NCBI RefSeq assembly: GCF_012927105.1
Contig: NZ_JABBFV010000017.1
Coordinates: forward strand, 25,677 to 89,676
Direction: 5' to 3'
DNA: 64,000 bases
From: Sphingobium psychrophilum
Lineage (GTDB): Bacteria; Pseudomonadota; Alphaproteobacteria; Sphingomonadales; Sphingomonadaceae
Positions 1 to 8,600 of the stretch are shown piece by piece. The notes beneath the pieces are model-generated. The model was given only the letters and a program-made list of their open reading frames with translations. It had not been told where the DNA came from and did not search any database. Numbering within the stretch: position 1 is the stretch's first letter; the number at the start of each line of letters is the position of its first letter. The translations under genes were made by a program, and so were the position numbers.

Positions 1-1193
1 ACCGGGCCGATAAGGGGCAGCAGCTCGAGACCCTTTATCGCGACGGCTTGATCCCGATCCCCATGTTCGCGCGGCTGAGCGGGGCGGATATTTTCGAAAT
101 TTGGGAGAATTTCAGGCAGAAGAACGGCCTTGGTCTCAAAGTCGCGATGGGCGTGGAAGACGAGTTCGCGACCGGACGGGCGGGAGCACAGGCTGGCATC
201 GCGGTGGTAGACCCACTGTGCGTCTATGCCTGGGCGCGCATGGGTCTTAGCGCGGTGATCGCCAAGCTCTCCAATCGCCTCGCCATCGTTCAGTCCACCA
301 TCGATTCGCTGCGGCAGCTGGTCGAGGAACGCGAAGGCCGTCGCGGCCGCAAAACGGGCACGTTCGGCTATGATGGCGAGCGATATTTCTTTATCGAGAT
401 GACGCCAGAGGCTGCTGCGCAGCAGCTCGCCGACGCCAGGTCCGCGCTCGATCTCGCCCAAAGCCTTCCGCTCGTGGCCGCCGAATCCGATCAGGCCCTG
501 CCTGAGGGTGTCGCCGAACTGATTGCCGACCTCGACCCAGCCTATCATGACAGCCTGATCGCGGCCCTGGCGCCCAGACGCGCGCTCCTGACCGATGATC
601 TGGGCTTGCGGGTCATCGCGCAGGCGGCCGGCGCACAGGTCTGCTGGACGCAGCCGCTGGCCCAGGTGGCGCTGAGTTTGCAGGCGATCACCCATCCAGA
701 ATATCGGCAGATCATAGGTGCCCTCTTCGATGCCAATCATGCCTTCGTCCAGTTCAACGCCGCCGATGTCATAGGTGAACTGCAGGACAGCGCGTGGACG
801 GCCAATGACCGCCTGCGCGACTATGCCCGCCTGCTGACGAGCGAGACGCTCGACCAGACCCATGCCGCGATGGTCATGGCCGAGCTGTTGCTCAATTCCA
901 GCCAGATCGCCGGCATCGCCCGGGCTCTCATCTTCCCCAACCTGGTGTTCGAGGTCGCCGGCGAGCTTGGTCGCGCGGAACAGCTGCGCGCATTCATGGG
1001 CGCTGCCAGGGCCGCCGCCCAACATATTCAGACCCGTGCATTCAACCGCAGGCTGTTGCCGCCGCGGCTCATGCAAACGACCCACCTCACGCCCATAGAC
1101 GCTCTGGCGGTGATGTCGGCGCGAAGGGCAGAGAAATTTGTCACGCGATTTTGGGACGCGCTCGAGGCTGCAGGGCTGAAAACCGGCGATTAA
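1..1193 (+). CDS. Hypothetical protein with PIN-like C-terminal motif (5' partial)
   Basis: The reading frame is open to the left edge of the window, so the true start lies upstream; a TTG at 48 is only the first in-window candidate. The visible protein is about 395 residues with no signal peptide or membrane segment. A segment reading ALLTDDLGLRVIAQAAG resembles the conserved acidic DD..R..A stretch of PIN nuclease folds, but the remaining catalytic acids could not be placed, so the PIN assignment is weak. An internal stretch with EEREGRRGRKTG looks like a flexible basic linker. It is the only plus-strand gene at the left end and is followed by convergent minus-strand plasmid genes. Function unknown. 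Confidence 0.6.
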   Translation, partial: RADKGQQLETLYRDGLIPIPMFARLSGADIFEIWENFRQKNGLGLKVAMGVEDEFATGRAGAQAGIAVVDPLCVYAWARMGLSAVIAKLSNRLAIVQSTIDSLRQLVEEREGRRGRKTGTFGYDGERYFFIEMTPEAAAQQLADARSALDLAQSLPLVAAESDQALPEGVAELIADLDPAYHDSLIAALAPRRALLTDDLGLRVIAQAAGAQVCWTQPLAQVALSLQAITHPEYRQIIGALFDANHAFVQFNAADVIGELQDSAWTANDRLRDYARLLTSETLDQTHAAMVMAELLLNSSQIAGIARALIFPNLVFEVAGELGRAEQLRAFMGAARAAAQHIQTRAFNRRLLPPRLMQTTHLTPIDALAVMSARRAEKFVTRFWDALEAAGLKTGD

Positions 1194-1207
1194 GCCAACC
1201 CCATTGC

Positions 1208-1459
1208 TCAGACCACAAGCGCCATCAGCACTTCATGCATAGCTGGCGGCGAGACGCTCACCCGCACCGGCTGGAGGGGACAGGCGGTGCGGATCACATA
1301 TTGCCTGTCGCCGCTGCTCTCGCGCAAACGGACCGCAACCGCATAGGCGTGAGGGAAGGAGGCGAGCCGGGCCCGGGCCGCATGCGCGAAGGGCGCACTA
1401 TGCGCAGCGTTGCACAAGAGGTCCGGCGCGCCCTCGTCATTGGCAGCTTCCCGCCTCAT
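1208..1459 (-). CDS. Small hypothetical protein coupled to DUF2958 gene
   Basis: An 83-residue protein starting MRREAANDEGAPDLL. Its ATG (1459-1457) overlaps the TGA stop of the upstream DUF2958 gene (1458-1456) in an ATGA arrangement, which is why this start was chosen over longer in-frame extensions that would run inside the DUF2958 gene. Such overlaps usually mean translational coupling. The C-terminal half reads like a compact beta-rich domain (AVAVRLRES, YVIRTACPL, VRVSVSPPA), consistent with a real protein. No family is recognised. Inference: it acts with, or at least is dosed with, the DUF2958 protein. Confidence 0.55.
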   Translation of the reverse strand: MRREAANDEGAPDLLCNAAHSAPFAHAARARLASFPHAYAVAVRLRESSGDRQYVIRTACPLQPVRVSVSPPAMHEVLMALVV

Positions 1460-1803
1460 GTGCGGATCGCCCCGGCGATGATCGCCTGCGCGCAATAGTC
1501 GCTGAGCGGCTTGCGCGCGCAAAAACTGGGGTCGCGCTCGACGCCCAGTCCAATATGTCCGCGCACTGCCAGCAGCTCGGAGAGGAGGACAGGCCCGAGT
1601 TCGGGATAGCCAAGGCCCAGATCGCAAAGCCCCCAAAGCATGAGATCTTGCCCGTCAGCCTCGGCCCAGGCGATGAGCCAGGTACATGCCGCGTCCGGCG
1701 TAAAGAACTTCACGACAGGACAGGGATCGAAATCCGGCTCGCGCACGAGCCGCGCGCCATTCTCCAGCAGCATTTGCGTAATTTCAGGGGTGACAAGTTC
1801 CAT
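1456..1803 (-). CDS. DUF2958 family protein
   Basis: A 115-residue protein matching the DUF2958 family, which is common on alphaproteobacterial plasmids. Recognisable parts are the opening MELVTPEITQMLLENG, the block PVVKFFTPDAACTWL, and GLCDLGLGYPELGPV followed by LSELLAVRGHIGLGVERD. Length is normal for the family. The ATG at 1803 was preferred to a TTG at 1821 because GGGAGC sits about six bases before it. The molecular function of DUF2958 is not established. It is followed by the ATGA-coupled 83-residue gene and lies in a minus-strand series of plasmid backbone genes. Confidence 0.85.
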   Translation of the reverse strand: MELVTPEITQMLLENGARLVREPDFDPCPVVKFFTPDAACTWLIAWAEADGQDLMLWGLCDLGLGYPELGPVLLSELLAVRGHIGLGVERDPSFCARKPLSDYCAQAIIAGAIRT

Positions 1804-1887
1804 GGACAAGCTCCCAGGCAACCGAAAGGCGCCATAGCCTGCGGCGCCCCACTATCGCCCCCTCCCCTTTACCAAGGTCGCGCCACC

Positions 1888-2130
1888 TCAGTCCGTGCAG
1901 AACCCGGCGCCGGACTGGCGTTCGGCAGCCGCCAGACGCCATTCGGCAAGCGCCGCATCGCCCCTTCTCCTGAAGGTCGGGCGCAGTTTGAACGGACGCG
2001 GGTCACAGACGATGCGCCAGCGTCGATCGGCATAGTTGCGCGACACGCAGCCGATAGCGCCGCCAGGATAGAGGATGCCGTGGACATATCAGCCGCCATG
2101 GCGCCAGCGCGAATAGGTAAATCTGGGCAT
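1888..2130 (-). pseudogene. Small conserved-looking gene with in-frame TGA at codon 14
   Basis: From an ATG at 2130 the frame reads MPRFTYSRWRHGG, then TGA (2091-2089), then continues without another stop for 66 codons to TGA at 1888-1890. The continuation (YVHGILYPGGAIGCVSRNY, then DRRWRIVCDPRPF) has the aromatic, basic and cysteine pattern of a real protein. No good ATG, GTG or TTG restart follows the stop. A TGG to TGA change would explain it, so the gene is probably inactivated; sequencing error or stop readthrough are alternatives. The other long minus-strand frame here (1869-2099) has shadow-like composition. Confidence 0.5.
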
Positions 2131-2135
2131 CCCGC

Positions 2136-2471
2136 TCATCCTGCACAAGGCCCGCGAAGATCGCCGTCTTCCGCTACGCCCCGGGGCACCTGAAGCCGGC
2201 GCCGCAGGCGTCCCGCCTGGATCATGATCGGGATCGTCATCCGGCTCGTGCGGCCCCCTTCCTCAACCTGCGCGACAAGGCGAAGGCCAGGAATGCGCTC
2301 ATCATGATAGACGCTGTCGCGCGCCCGGGCCCGGCCTAGGCGCGCGGCCTCACAAGGGTCGGATGCCTCGATCCGGTAACGCTCCTGCGCGAAATTAATG
2401 CCGTCGGTCTCAAACCGGATCGATACGATATAGGCGCACGGATGCTGGTGCAGCTGATGGGTCATCGCCAT
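2136..2471 (-). CDS. Hypothetical protein
   Basis: A 111-residue protein starting MAMTHQLHQHPCAYIV. The ATG at 2471 has AGGAGA five bases upstream, which decides against a longer frame starting at 2516. The N-terminal half (AYIVSIRFETDGINF, then ERYRIEASDPCEAARLGRARA) looks like an alpha/beta domain, and the C-terminus is basic (RLRRRLQVPRG). No signal peptide or membrane segment. No family is recognised; similar short proteins accompany DUF932 genes on sphingomonad plasmids (inference from context). It lies 65 bp downstream of the DUF932 gene on the same strand. Confidence 0.6.
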   Translation of the reverse strand: MAMTHQLHQHPCAYIVSIRFETDGINFAQERYRIEASDPCEAARLGRARARDSVYHDERIPGLRLVAQVEEGGRTSRMTIPIMIQAGRLRRRLQVPRGVAEDGDLRGPCAG

Positions 2472-2536
2472 TCTCCTGATGTTAGGGTTGTCTGAGATGC
2501 GCTGGCGCCCGGACACCGGGCTCGGGTACCGCTGTT

Positions 2537-3727
2537 TCAGTTGACCTTCTGGAGGAGCCGCTTCGCCTTGCCTTCCAGTTCGAGACGGGAATCCTGGTTG
2601 GCGCGCGTGCGGGCGAGCGCGGTGATCCCCTGCACGAAATCATAGACGCTGGCGGGCGGGTGGCCTTCTTCGTCCAGGACCTGGGCGATGATCCTTGCCG
2701 TGTCGCCCTTCGAAAACCCCTGGGTCCGCAGGAAGCTCTCGCGGTCCTCGTCCTTGCGCGCGACGATTCGGTCCCGAGCGGCGCGGATGCCCTGGATGAA
2801 ATCGCCGGGCGAAGAGTCTGCGAACTGCGTGAGAGCGGGCGCTGCCTGGGCGGCGAACCGGTTCGCGGCGAATTTCGAATGGCGGATGCTGATCTCCTCG
2901 AAATTCTCGACACCCCACAGATTGCGGTTCATGCAGACAGCCCGGAGATAGAAGGTTGCGATCCCCAGCGACTTGGCACCGACCTCGCTGTTCCAGCAGT
3001 AAAAGCCCCGAAAATAGAGATCGGGATCGCCATTGGGCAGCTTGCCCGCCTCGATCGGGTGGGTGTCGTCGACGAGGAAGAGGAAGACGTCGCGGTCCGA
3101 AGCATAAAGGGTCGTCGTCTCGGCGCTGATATCGACATGGGGGTTGTAGACCATGCTGCCCCAGTCGAGGATGCCGGGCACCTTCCAGCGCGTGTCGCCC
3201 GTGCCGTTTCCGGCAAAGCGCATGACGGCCTCGACCAGCTCATGATCCCAGATGCGGCCATAGTCGGGACCGGTGACGGCGCGCAGTTCCGTCCTGCCAT
3301 CGCTGGTCTCGAGCAGCTTCACATGCTCACCCCTATGGGCGATGAGGCCATGCTGGAGATTGATGCCGGCAAGGGCGGCGGGAAGGTCGCGCAGATAGCC
3401 TGCCGGCGCGCCGACCAGGCTGCAGAGCTGGCCGAAGGACCAGTGGGTGGGCGCAACCGGGGCCGGCGAGCCTGGCGAGACAAGCGCCAGACGCTCGGGG
3501 TTGTCGCTGTGCGCCTGGACGCGAATGGCGCGGCTCTCGACGATGCGGGTCGAGGCGATGTCCGCGCGGGCACGGACGCGATCGTAGAGCGTCTCAAGCG
3601 AGAGGAAACGCTCGTCGTCGGGACGGTTGAACCATTCGGACGAGACGCGGCCGATATTGTGGCCGCGGCTGATATCAACCTTGAAGCCCCCGGTGGCGGG
3701 CCGGTCGAGCGAGACAAATGCGGTCAT
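2537..3727 (-). CDS. DUF932 (phage/plasmid-like) domain protein
   Basis: A 396-residue protein with the layout of the DUF932 / phage-plasmid-like family. It has an N-terminal region with HWSFGQLCSLVGAPAGYLRDLP, a central VTGPDYGRIWDHELVEAV, then SDRDVFLFLVDDTHPIEAG, and YFRGFYCWNSEVGAKSLGIA followed by a helical tail ending RLLQKVN. Family members are frequent on plasmids and phages near DNA-processing genes; their biochemical role is not settled. AGGAGA lies just upstream of the ATG at 3727. No transmembrane or secretion signals, so a cytoplasmic location is expected. Neighbours are the 111-residue gene downstream and the RES/Xre pair upstream. Confidence 0.85.
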   Translation of the reverse strand: MTAFVSLDRPATGGFKVDISRGHNIGRVSSEWFNRPDDERFLSLETLYDRVRARADIASTRIVESRAIRVQAHSDNPERLALVSPGSPAPVAPTHWSFGQLCSLVGAPAGYLRDLPAALAGINLQHGLIAHRGEHVKLLETSDGRTELRAVTGPDYGRIWDHELVEAVMRFAGNGTGDTRWKVPGILDWGSMVYNPHVDISAETTTLYASDRDVFLFLVDDTHPIEAGKLPNGDPDLYFRGFYCWNSEVGAKSLGIATFYLRAVCMNRNLWGVENFEEISIRHSKFAANRFAAQAAPALTQFADSSPGDFIQGIRAARDRIVARKDEDRESFLRTQGFSKGDTARIIAQVLDEEGHPPASVYDFVQGITALARTRANQDSRLELEGKAKRLLQKVN

Positions 3728-3813
3728 GGAGGTCTCCTGCTGACAGATTGGACCCGCTTCCTTGCGAGCCCAACGTCAGCACTCCCCCTTCCTCCCCACC
3801 CCGATACCGCCTC

Positions 3814-4401
3814 TTAGCTCTCGATCAGGCGATAGCCGCGCGGCCGCAGGATCGCGCGCACCCAGTCTTTCTCAAGCCTGCACCCTTCCGTCTCGAGCCT
3901 GATCGCATCATCGGCGCGGTCGAACAGCGCGACGCAAAGCGCGTCGGAATCCAGGCGCGAGCGATATTGAATGCCGTCGAGCCCGCCAAAGGCATGGGCC
4001 ATCGCCGAGATACGCTGGGTCGCCTCATAGGGCGTTCCCGGCAAGGCCGGATCAAAGTCTGCGGAGACGGTGGCAGATGTGGTCCGGAACCAGGCGAGAC
4101 CTGGACCATGGACGCGTGCTAGCCGAAGCGCGCGCGTGGTCATGAACGTGGAAAAGCGCTTGCTCGCTATGACCTCCCAGAGAATGTCGCGCTCGGCTGG
4201 CGTACGCAGGATCATCTCGGCAAAGGGTCCGACAAGGCTTTTGCCGAGATAGAGCACACCATAGCGCCGGTCCGGATCGTCCCAGCGCCATTGCGCATCC
4301 TTGCGCCCATACCAGTGCGCGCCGCGGGAAAGAGCATGGACGCGGAAGAGACGCTGGCCTGCCGCGATGCGCGAAACCGGCGGCATGGTCGAGCCGGCCA
4401 T
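3814..4401 (-). CDS. RES domain protein, probable toxin of a RES-Xre pair
   Basis: A 195-residue protein with an RES-family fold. Marker segments are QRLFRVHALSRGAHWYG near residue 16, RYGVLYLGKSLVGPFAEMIL (the conserved R, Y and E of the active-site region) and a C-terminal block ending LRPRGYRLIES. Established knowledge: RES toxins of RES-Xre systems deplete NAD+ by phosphorolysis or hydrolysis. The start is two bases after the stop of the upstream Xre-like gene, typical of antitoxin-toxin operons with the antitoxin first. Activity is inferred from the family only; a domesticated RES protein with another role is possible. Confidence 0.8.
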   Translation of the reverse strand: MAGSTMPPVSRIAAGQRLFRVHALSRGAHWYGRKDAQWRWDDPDRRYGVLYLGKSLVGPFAEMILRTPAERDILWEVIASKRFSTFMTTRALRLARVHGPGLAWFRTTSATVSADFDPALPGTPYEATQRISAMAHAFGGLDGIQYRSRLDSDALCVALFDRADDAIRLETEGCRLEKDWVRAILRPRGYRLIES

Positions 4402-4403
4402 GG

Positions 4404-4985
4404 TCAGTCCGCGCGCGCCTGCGCCGCGCGCACAAGCCGCGCGATATCGGCCTCGCTTCCGGCCAGGAGGTCGAGCGGCCGCGCATCGCCCAGGGCCTCG
4501 TCACCACAGACCAGGAACTGGAGCACCGCCCAGCCGCCATGATCGGCGGACGCGGCGAGAATGCGCCCTATGGCTGGGCGAACCGCATTGCCGTCGAACT
4601 GGCAGGCCGGAAAGAGCTTGGATCCATTGTCATCGACCATCAGGAGCCGATGCTCGCGCGCAGCCTTGTAGACCGCCTGCACGGTCTTGTGGCCAAGGAG
4701 CCGGCGGACAGCCTCGGCATCGAACGCGCCGCCGGCCCCCTCGATCATCCGCCGCTTGAAGGCGATGGCATTGGTGATATCCTCAGCCTCACCCGGATCA
4801 CCGGCTTCGACCGCCGGGATGCTCCTTGCAATATTGAAGACGAGCGAGGCGATATCGACGCTGCTTGCCGCAGCCGTCTTGGCTGCGAGCGGCATCATCT
4901 TGATGATTCGGTCGGTGCTTGCCAAAATCCGATCGCGCAGGATCTGATCGATATCGACACCCGATTTGGCAACAGCGCGGGTCAT
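4404..4985 (-). CDS. Antitoxin-like protein upstream of RES toxin
   Basis: A 193-residue cytoplasmic protein directly upstream of the RES gene (two-base gap). The C-terminal half carries the helical toxin-binding arrangement seen in MbcA/ParS/Xre partner proteins (KLFPACQFDGN, then ILAASADHGGWAVLQFL, then DARPLDLLAGSEADIARL; compare the usual P...D at the C-terminus of this domain). The middle part (AVRRLLGHKTVQAVYKAAREHRLL) looks like a helix-turn-helix or docking segment. The N-terminal 60 residues are Ala-rich helices without a clear Xre motif. Inference: it neutralises the RES protein and may autoregulate the operon. Confidence 0.7.
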   Translation of the reverse strand: MTRAVAKSGVDIDQILRDRILASTDRIIKMMPLAAKTAAASSVDIASLVFNIARSIPAVEAGDPGEAEDITNAIAFKRRMIEGAGGAFDAEAVRRLLGHKTVQAVYKAAREHRLLMVDDNGSKLFPACQFDGNAVRPAIGRILAASADHGGWAVLQFLVCGDEALGDARPLDLLAGSEADIARLVRAAQARAD

Positions 4986-5089
4986 CCCGATCCTCCTCGT
5001 TGAACTTGTTTTCTATAACAGGCTTGATGAACAAATTCAACAATGCCCAGGCAGACGGCGGCATTGCGTTGCACAGGCGGCGCAGCTTT

Positions 5090-5560
5090 TCAGGACTTGC
5101 ACTTCAGTCGCCCGGCAGCGTCGTCATTCGCCGGATCCGCGGAAGGCATGTCCCACCCCAAGACCGATCCGGCTTCCATCGCGGCAATCTGGCCGGGTGT
5201 AGGCAAGAAGGCGGCGTTGAATTGCTCCACTGTCATATCGCCCGGCATCCGCCAGTGACCGCTCTCGCCGCGTTTGAGGATGATGGGATCGCCCGTCTCT
5301 CCATGATAGGTCGCGCACATCACCGGCAACCGGTCGAGCAAGGCGATACGCTGCTCGGCCTCTGCAAACGCCTTGGGCCGCAGCGCGTGGAGCCAGCTCG
5401 GCCCGAACTGGTTGCGCACCATGCGCAACGCAGCGCCCAAGGGATCATTTTCGTCGGTCCCGTTCATCCAGTGCAGGCTAAGCGCCGATTTCCAGGTCCG
5501 GCCATGGCGCTGGCGAAAGAGGAGCAGCGCGCGCCACTGCTCGATGCTGGGGTCGTTCAT
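5090..5560 (-). CDS. Hypothetical protein
   Basis: A 156-residue soluble protein starting MNDPSIEQWRALLLF. It is rich in Trp and charged residues (GRTWKSALSLHWMNGTDEND; QFGPSWLHALRPKAF) and ends in a basic, Cys-containing tail (AAGRLKCKS). No signal peptide, membrane segment or recognised motif. AGGAGA sits a few bases before the ATG at 5560. It lies between the large methylase-helicase gene (upstream) and the RES/Xre pair (downstream) on the same strand, with 85-105 bp gaps, so it is probably a backbone plasmid gene. Function unknown. Confidence 0.65.
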   Translation of the reverse strand: MNDPSIEQWRALLLFRQRHGRTWKSALSLHWMNGTDENDPLGAALRMVRNQFGPSWLHALRPKAFAEAEQRIALLDRLPVMCATYHGETGDPIILKRGESGHWRMPGDMTVEQFNAAFLPTPGQIAAMEAGSVLGWDMPSADPANDDAAGRLKCKS

Positions 5561-5644
5561 ACAGCTCTCCTGCGATTGGCGATGAGGCCTTTGCCTGCAC
5601 GGTCGTGCGACGATCAGTGCGGGCAGCCCGCAACGATTGGGCGG

Positions 5645-8600
5645 TCAGGCTGCCGCGCTGGCTGGCCCTTCGTCCAGCGCTGCCTGCATGCTGCCCAGCA
5701 CCTCTGCAGCGCGGTTCGCTGGCACGAACAGACGGGTGCGATATTGAATGATCTCGGTAAAGCAGCCGAGCGCCTTGAGCGCGGAGAGTTGCGCCGCGGG
5801 ATAGTCCTTGATCTCGAGGCGGATCGCATCATTCACATGCACCCGTGCCAGACGCGCGCCCGAGAGCCAGGGGATGGGAACACCATGCGCCCCTCGCGCA
5901 CCCGCGATCAGTTCGCCAGGCGACAAAGCGAGCGCCATGTCGATGCCAAAGGCCGAGGCCAGCTTGGCAAGGCCTGCTGGCGAGATGATGCGGCCCAGAA
6001 CCGACTTGCCTTCAGCATCCGCGATCCGCCAGACGCGTAGATCATCGTCGGGCAGCCGGTTCCAGACCGGGAGAAGAAGACCGGTAGCGATATTGATTGA
6101 TTCGACGTCGATGCGGCTGCCCAGTTCTGCGACTTCAACGGCCCAGGCGGCTGCAAACTCACTCCGCCCGACCGGTTCCCATGCGGTCTCGGCAAGCCGG
6201 TCGTCGCGCACGCGTTCGGCATTCCCGGGTCGCACCAGCTCCCAGACGCATATCTCCTCGCCCTCATTGTCGAGGATCGACCAGGATGGGACCCGCAGCG
6301 CCACCCGCCCGGACCGCGCATTGCGAAGATACGCCACACGCTGCGACGTCTCCCAGCGTGCCTGGACATCGGCCAGCAAGGTCAGTCGGCGCCGGCGATG
6401 GAGTTCGAGGCGGGAAAGCCAGGTCTCAGCCCCGGTACCAGGATCGCGGCGCAGAAGCAGCTTTTCGACCGACACGATCTTCTCGACGATGATGGTCTCG
6501 ACGCCGACATCAAGGGTGCCGCGCTCGCGCGCCGCATCGATGCGCGCCTGGATGAGCGCCATATATTCCTCGAAGATGGCGTTCTGGGTCCCGATCCGCA
6601 ACGCCAGCAGGCGGTTGAGCCAGCGCTGGATTGGCGGCAGGTCGTCAAGCAGGCCGCCACCCTCGTCGGACAGCAGCTTCAATCCCGTCATTTCGACGAA
6701 GCGCTCGAGGGTCGTGCTCTTGAGCTTGCCGCGATACAGCAGCGAATACCATTGCAGGAGCGCGTCGCGCGCATAGTCGCTTTCAAGATTATCCATCGGA
6801 TCGAAAAGATTCTGGCCCCCGGTCTGTCGCTGTCCGCGCGTGAGCGCCCCCAGACTGTCGAGCCGCCGGGCGATCGTACTGATAAAGCGCCGCTCGCCCC
6901 TGCAGTCGGTCGTCACTGGCCGGAAGATGGGCGCCGTCACCTGGTTGGTCCGGTTCGTGCGTCCAAGTCCCTGGATCGCAGCAGCGGCGCGCCAGCCCGG
7001 CTCAAGGAGGTAATGGACCCGCCGCTTGTGCGCCGAGCCGCAGCTTCGGTCGGCATGATAGCTTCGTCCCGTCCCGCCTGCATCGGAGAAGATGAGGCCG
7101 GGCTTTAGGCCTGCCATGAAGGCGTTGGTTTCAGCGATATTGCTGGCTGGCGTGCGGCGCTCGAGCCTTTGTCGGCCCTTACCATCGCGCAGGATCCGGC
7201 GGGACCGACCGGTGACCTCGGCGATCTGGTCGGGACCAAAATGCGCGATAAGGGCATCGAGCGCGCCGGGAATGGCGGGCATGGCGCACAGCTGCTCGAC
7301 AAGATCGTCGCGGGCCCGCTGCGCAGTGGGGGAATGAACCGCATTGCCGGCCGCATCCGTCATCGGCTCGGAGCGGGCCTCCCCGGACGGATCCTGGAAT
7401 ATCTTCATCTGCCGGGTCGGAAAGGCGGCCTGCACATAGTGAACCATGAGCTCGCGCGGGCTGAGCTCGATATCGAGATGGGCGCGCTCCTGTGCCGACA
7501 GGCTGGCCAGATGCCGGTCGAGCATGGCCTGGGCGGTGGTCACCAGCTGCATCACCGCCTGTCGGCCGCTTGCCATATCGGACTCGACCGCTTCGATTAG
7601 CGTCGGCAGCTTCATCGCGATGAGGAGCTGGGCGAAGAAACGCTGTTTCGCGCTTTCAAAGCGTGACAGCGCAGCGCCCTTGGCCTGCGCGTTCAGAGAC
7701 TTGCCGGTCATGCGGTCGGTGATCGCGGTGGCCTTGAGCGCCTCATCGAGATTGCGGTGGATGAGCGCCCAGGCGTCCGCATAGGCGTCATAGATCTCGA
7801 TCTGCTCGCTCGTCAGGCGATGCTCGAGCGGATCATATTCGACGCCCTCGAAGGTCAGCGCACGCGCTGTATAGAAGCCCATGGCTTTGAGATCGCGCGC
7901 GACAATCTCCATCGCCGCGATCCCGCCGTCGCTGATCGCAGCCATGAACGCCTCGCGCGTTGGGAACGCAGCATTGCCCCAGAGACCAAGCCGTGCGGCG
8001 TAGCAGAGATTGGCCGGATCGGTGGCGCCGGTCGCGCTGTTGTAGAGGATCCGCGCGCGCGGCTGGAGGTTCTGGAGGCGCACGCCCGCGAGCCCCTGTT
8101 CGGAGCCCTTCTGCCCCCCGAATATCGTCTGCGTCCCCGCCGCGTTCGCCATCTCATGGGCCTCGTCGAAGGCGATGACGCCTTCGAAATCGGTTCCCAG
8201 CCAAGCGAGGATCTGCTGGAGCCGCGACTGACGATCGTCGCGCTGCGATCGCAGCGTCGCATAGGTGAGAAAGAGGATGCCGCTCTCCATTTTAAGACGG
8301 CGGCTGATCGGCGTGGCATCAAGCGGCTGGATGTCGATCGCGAGGCCGCCAAGCGCGGTCCAGTCGCGCCGCGCATCTTCAAGGAGGCTCGCACTCTTCG
8401 ATATCCAGACCGCGCGCCGCCGACCCCTGCACCACTGGTCCATGATACAGGCTGCAATCTGCCGTCCCTTGCCGACGCCGGTCCCGTCGCCGACCATGAA
8501 GCCCGCGCGGTAGGTCGCGCCCTCGGCATGGGCGTGCAGCAGCGTGCCAGCTTCATTGGGCGCAAAGCGCCCGGGCAAATCGCGCTCGAAGGCCTGGCCT

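Noticed and set aside
2101..2193. Possible plus-strand gene running 1555-2193
   Set aside because: It is antisense to DUF2958 and to the interrupted small gene, with low-complexity composition.
2660..3817. 385-codon plus-strand open frame
   Set aside because: Complementary to the well-recognised DUF932 gene; its composition is that of a shadow frame in GC-rich DNA.
4919..6040. 373-codon plus-strand open frame
   Set aside because: Runs across parts of three minus-strand genes; no ribosome site and no family content.
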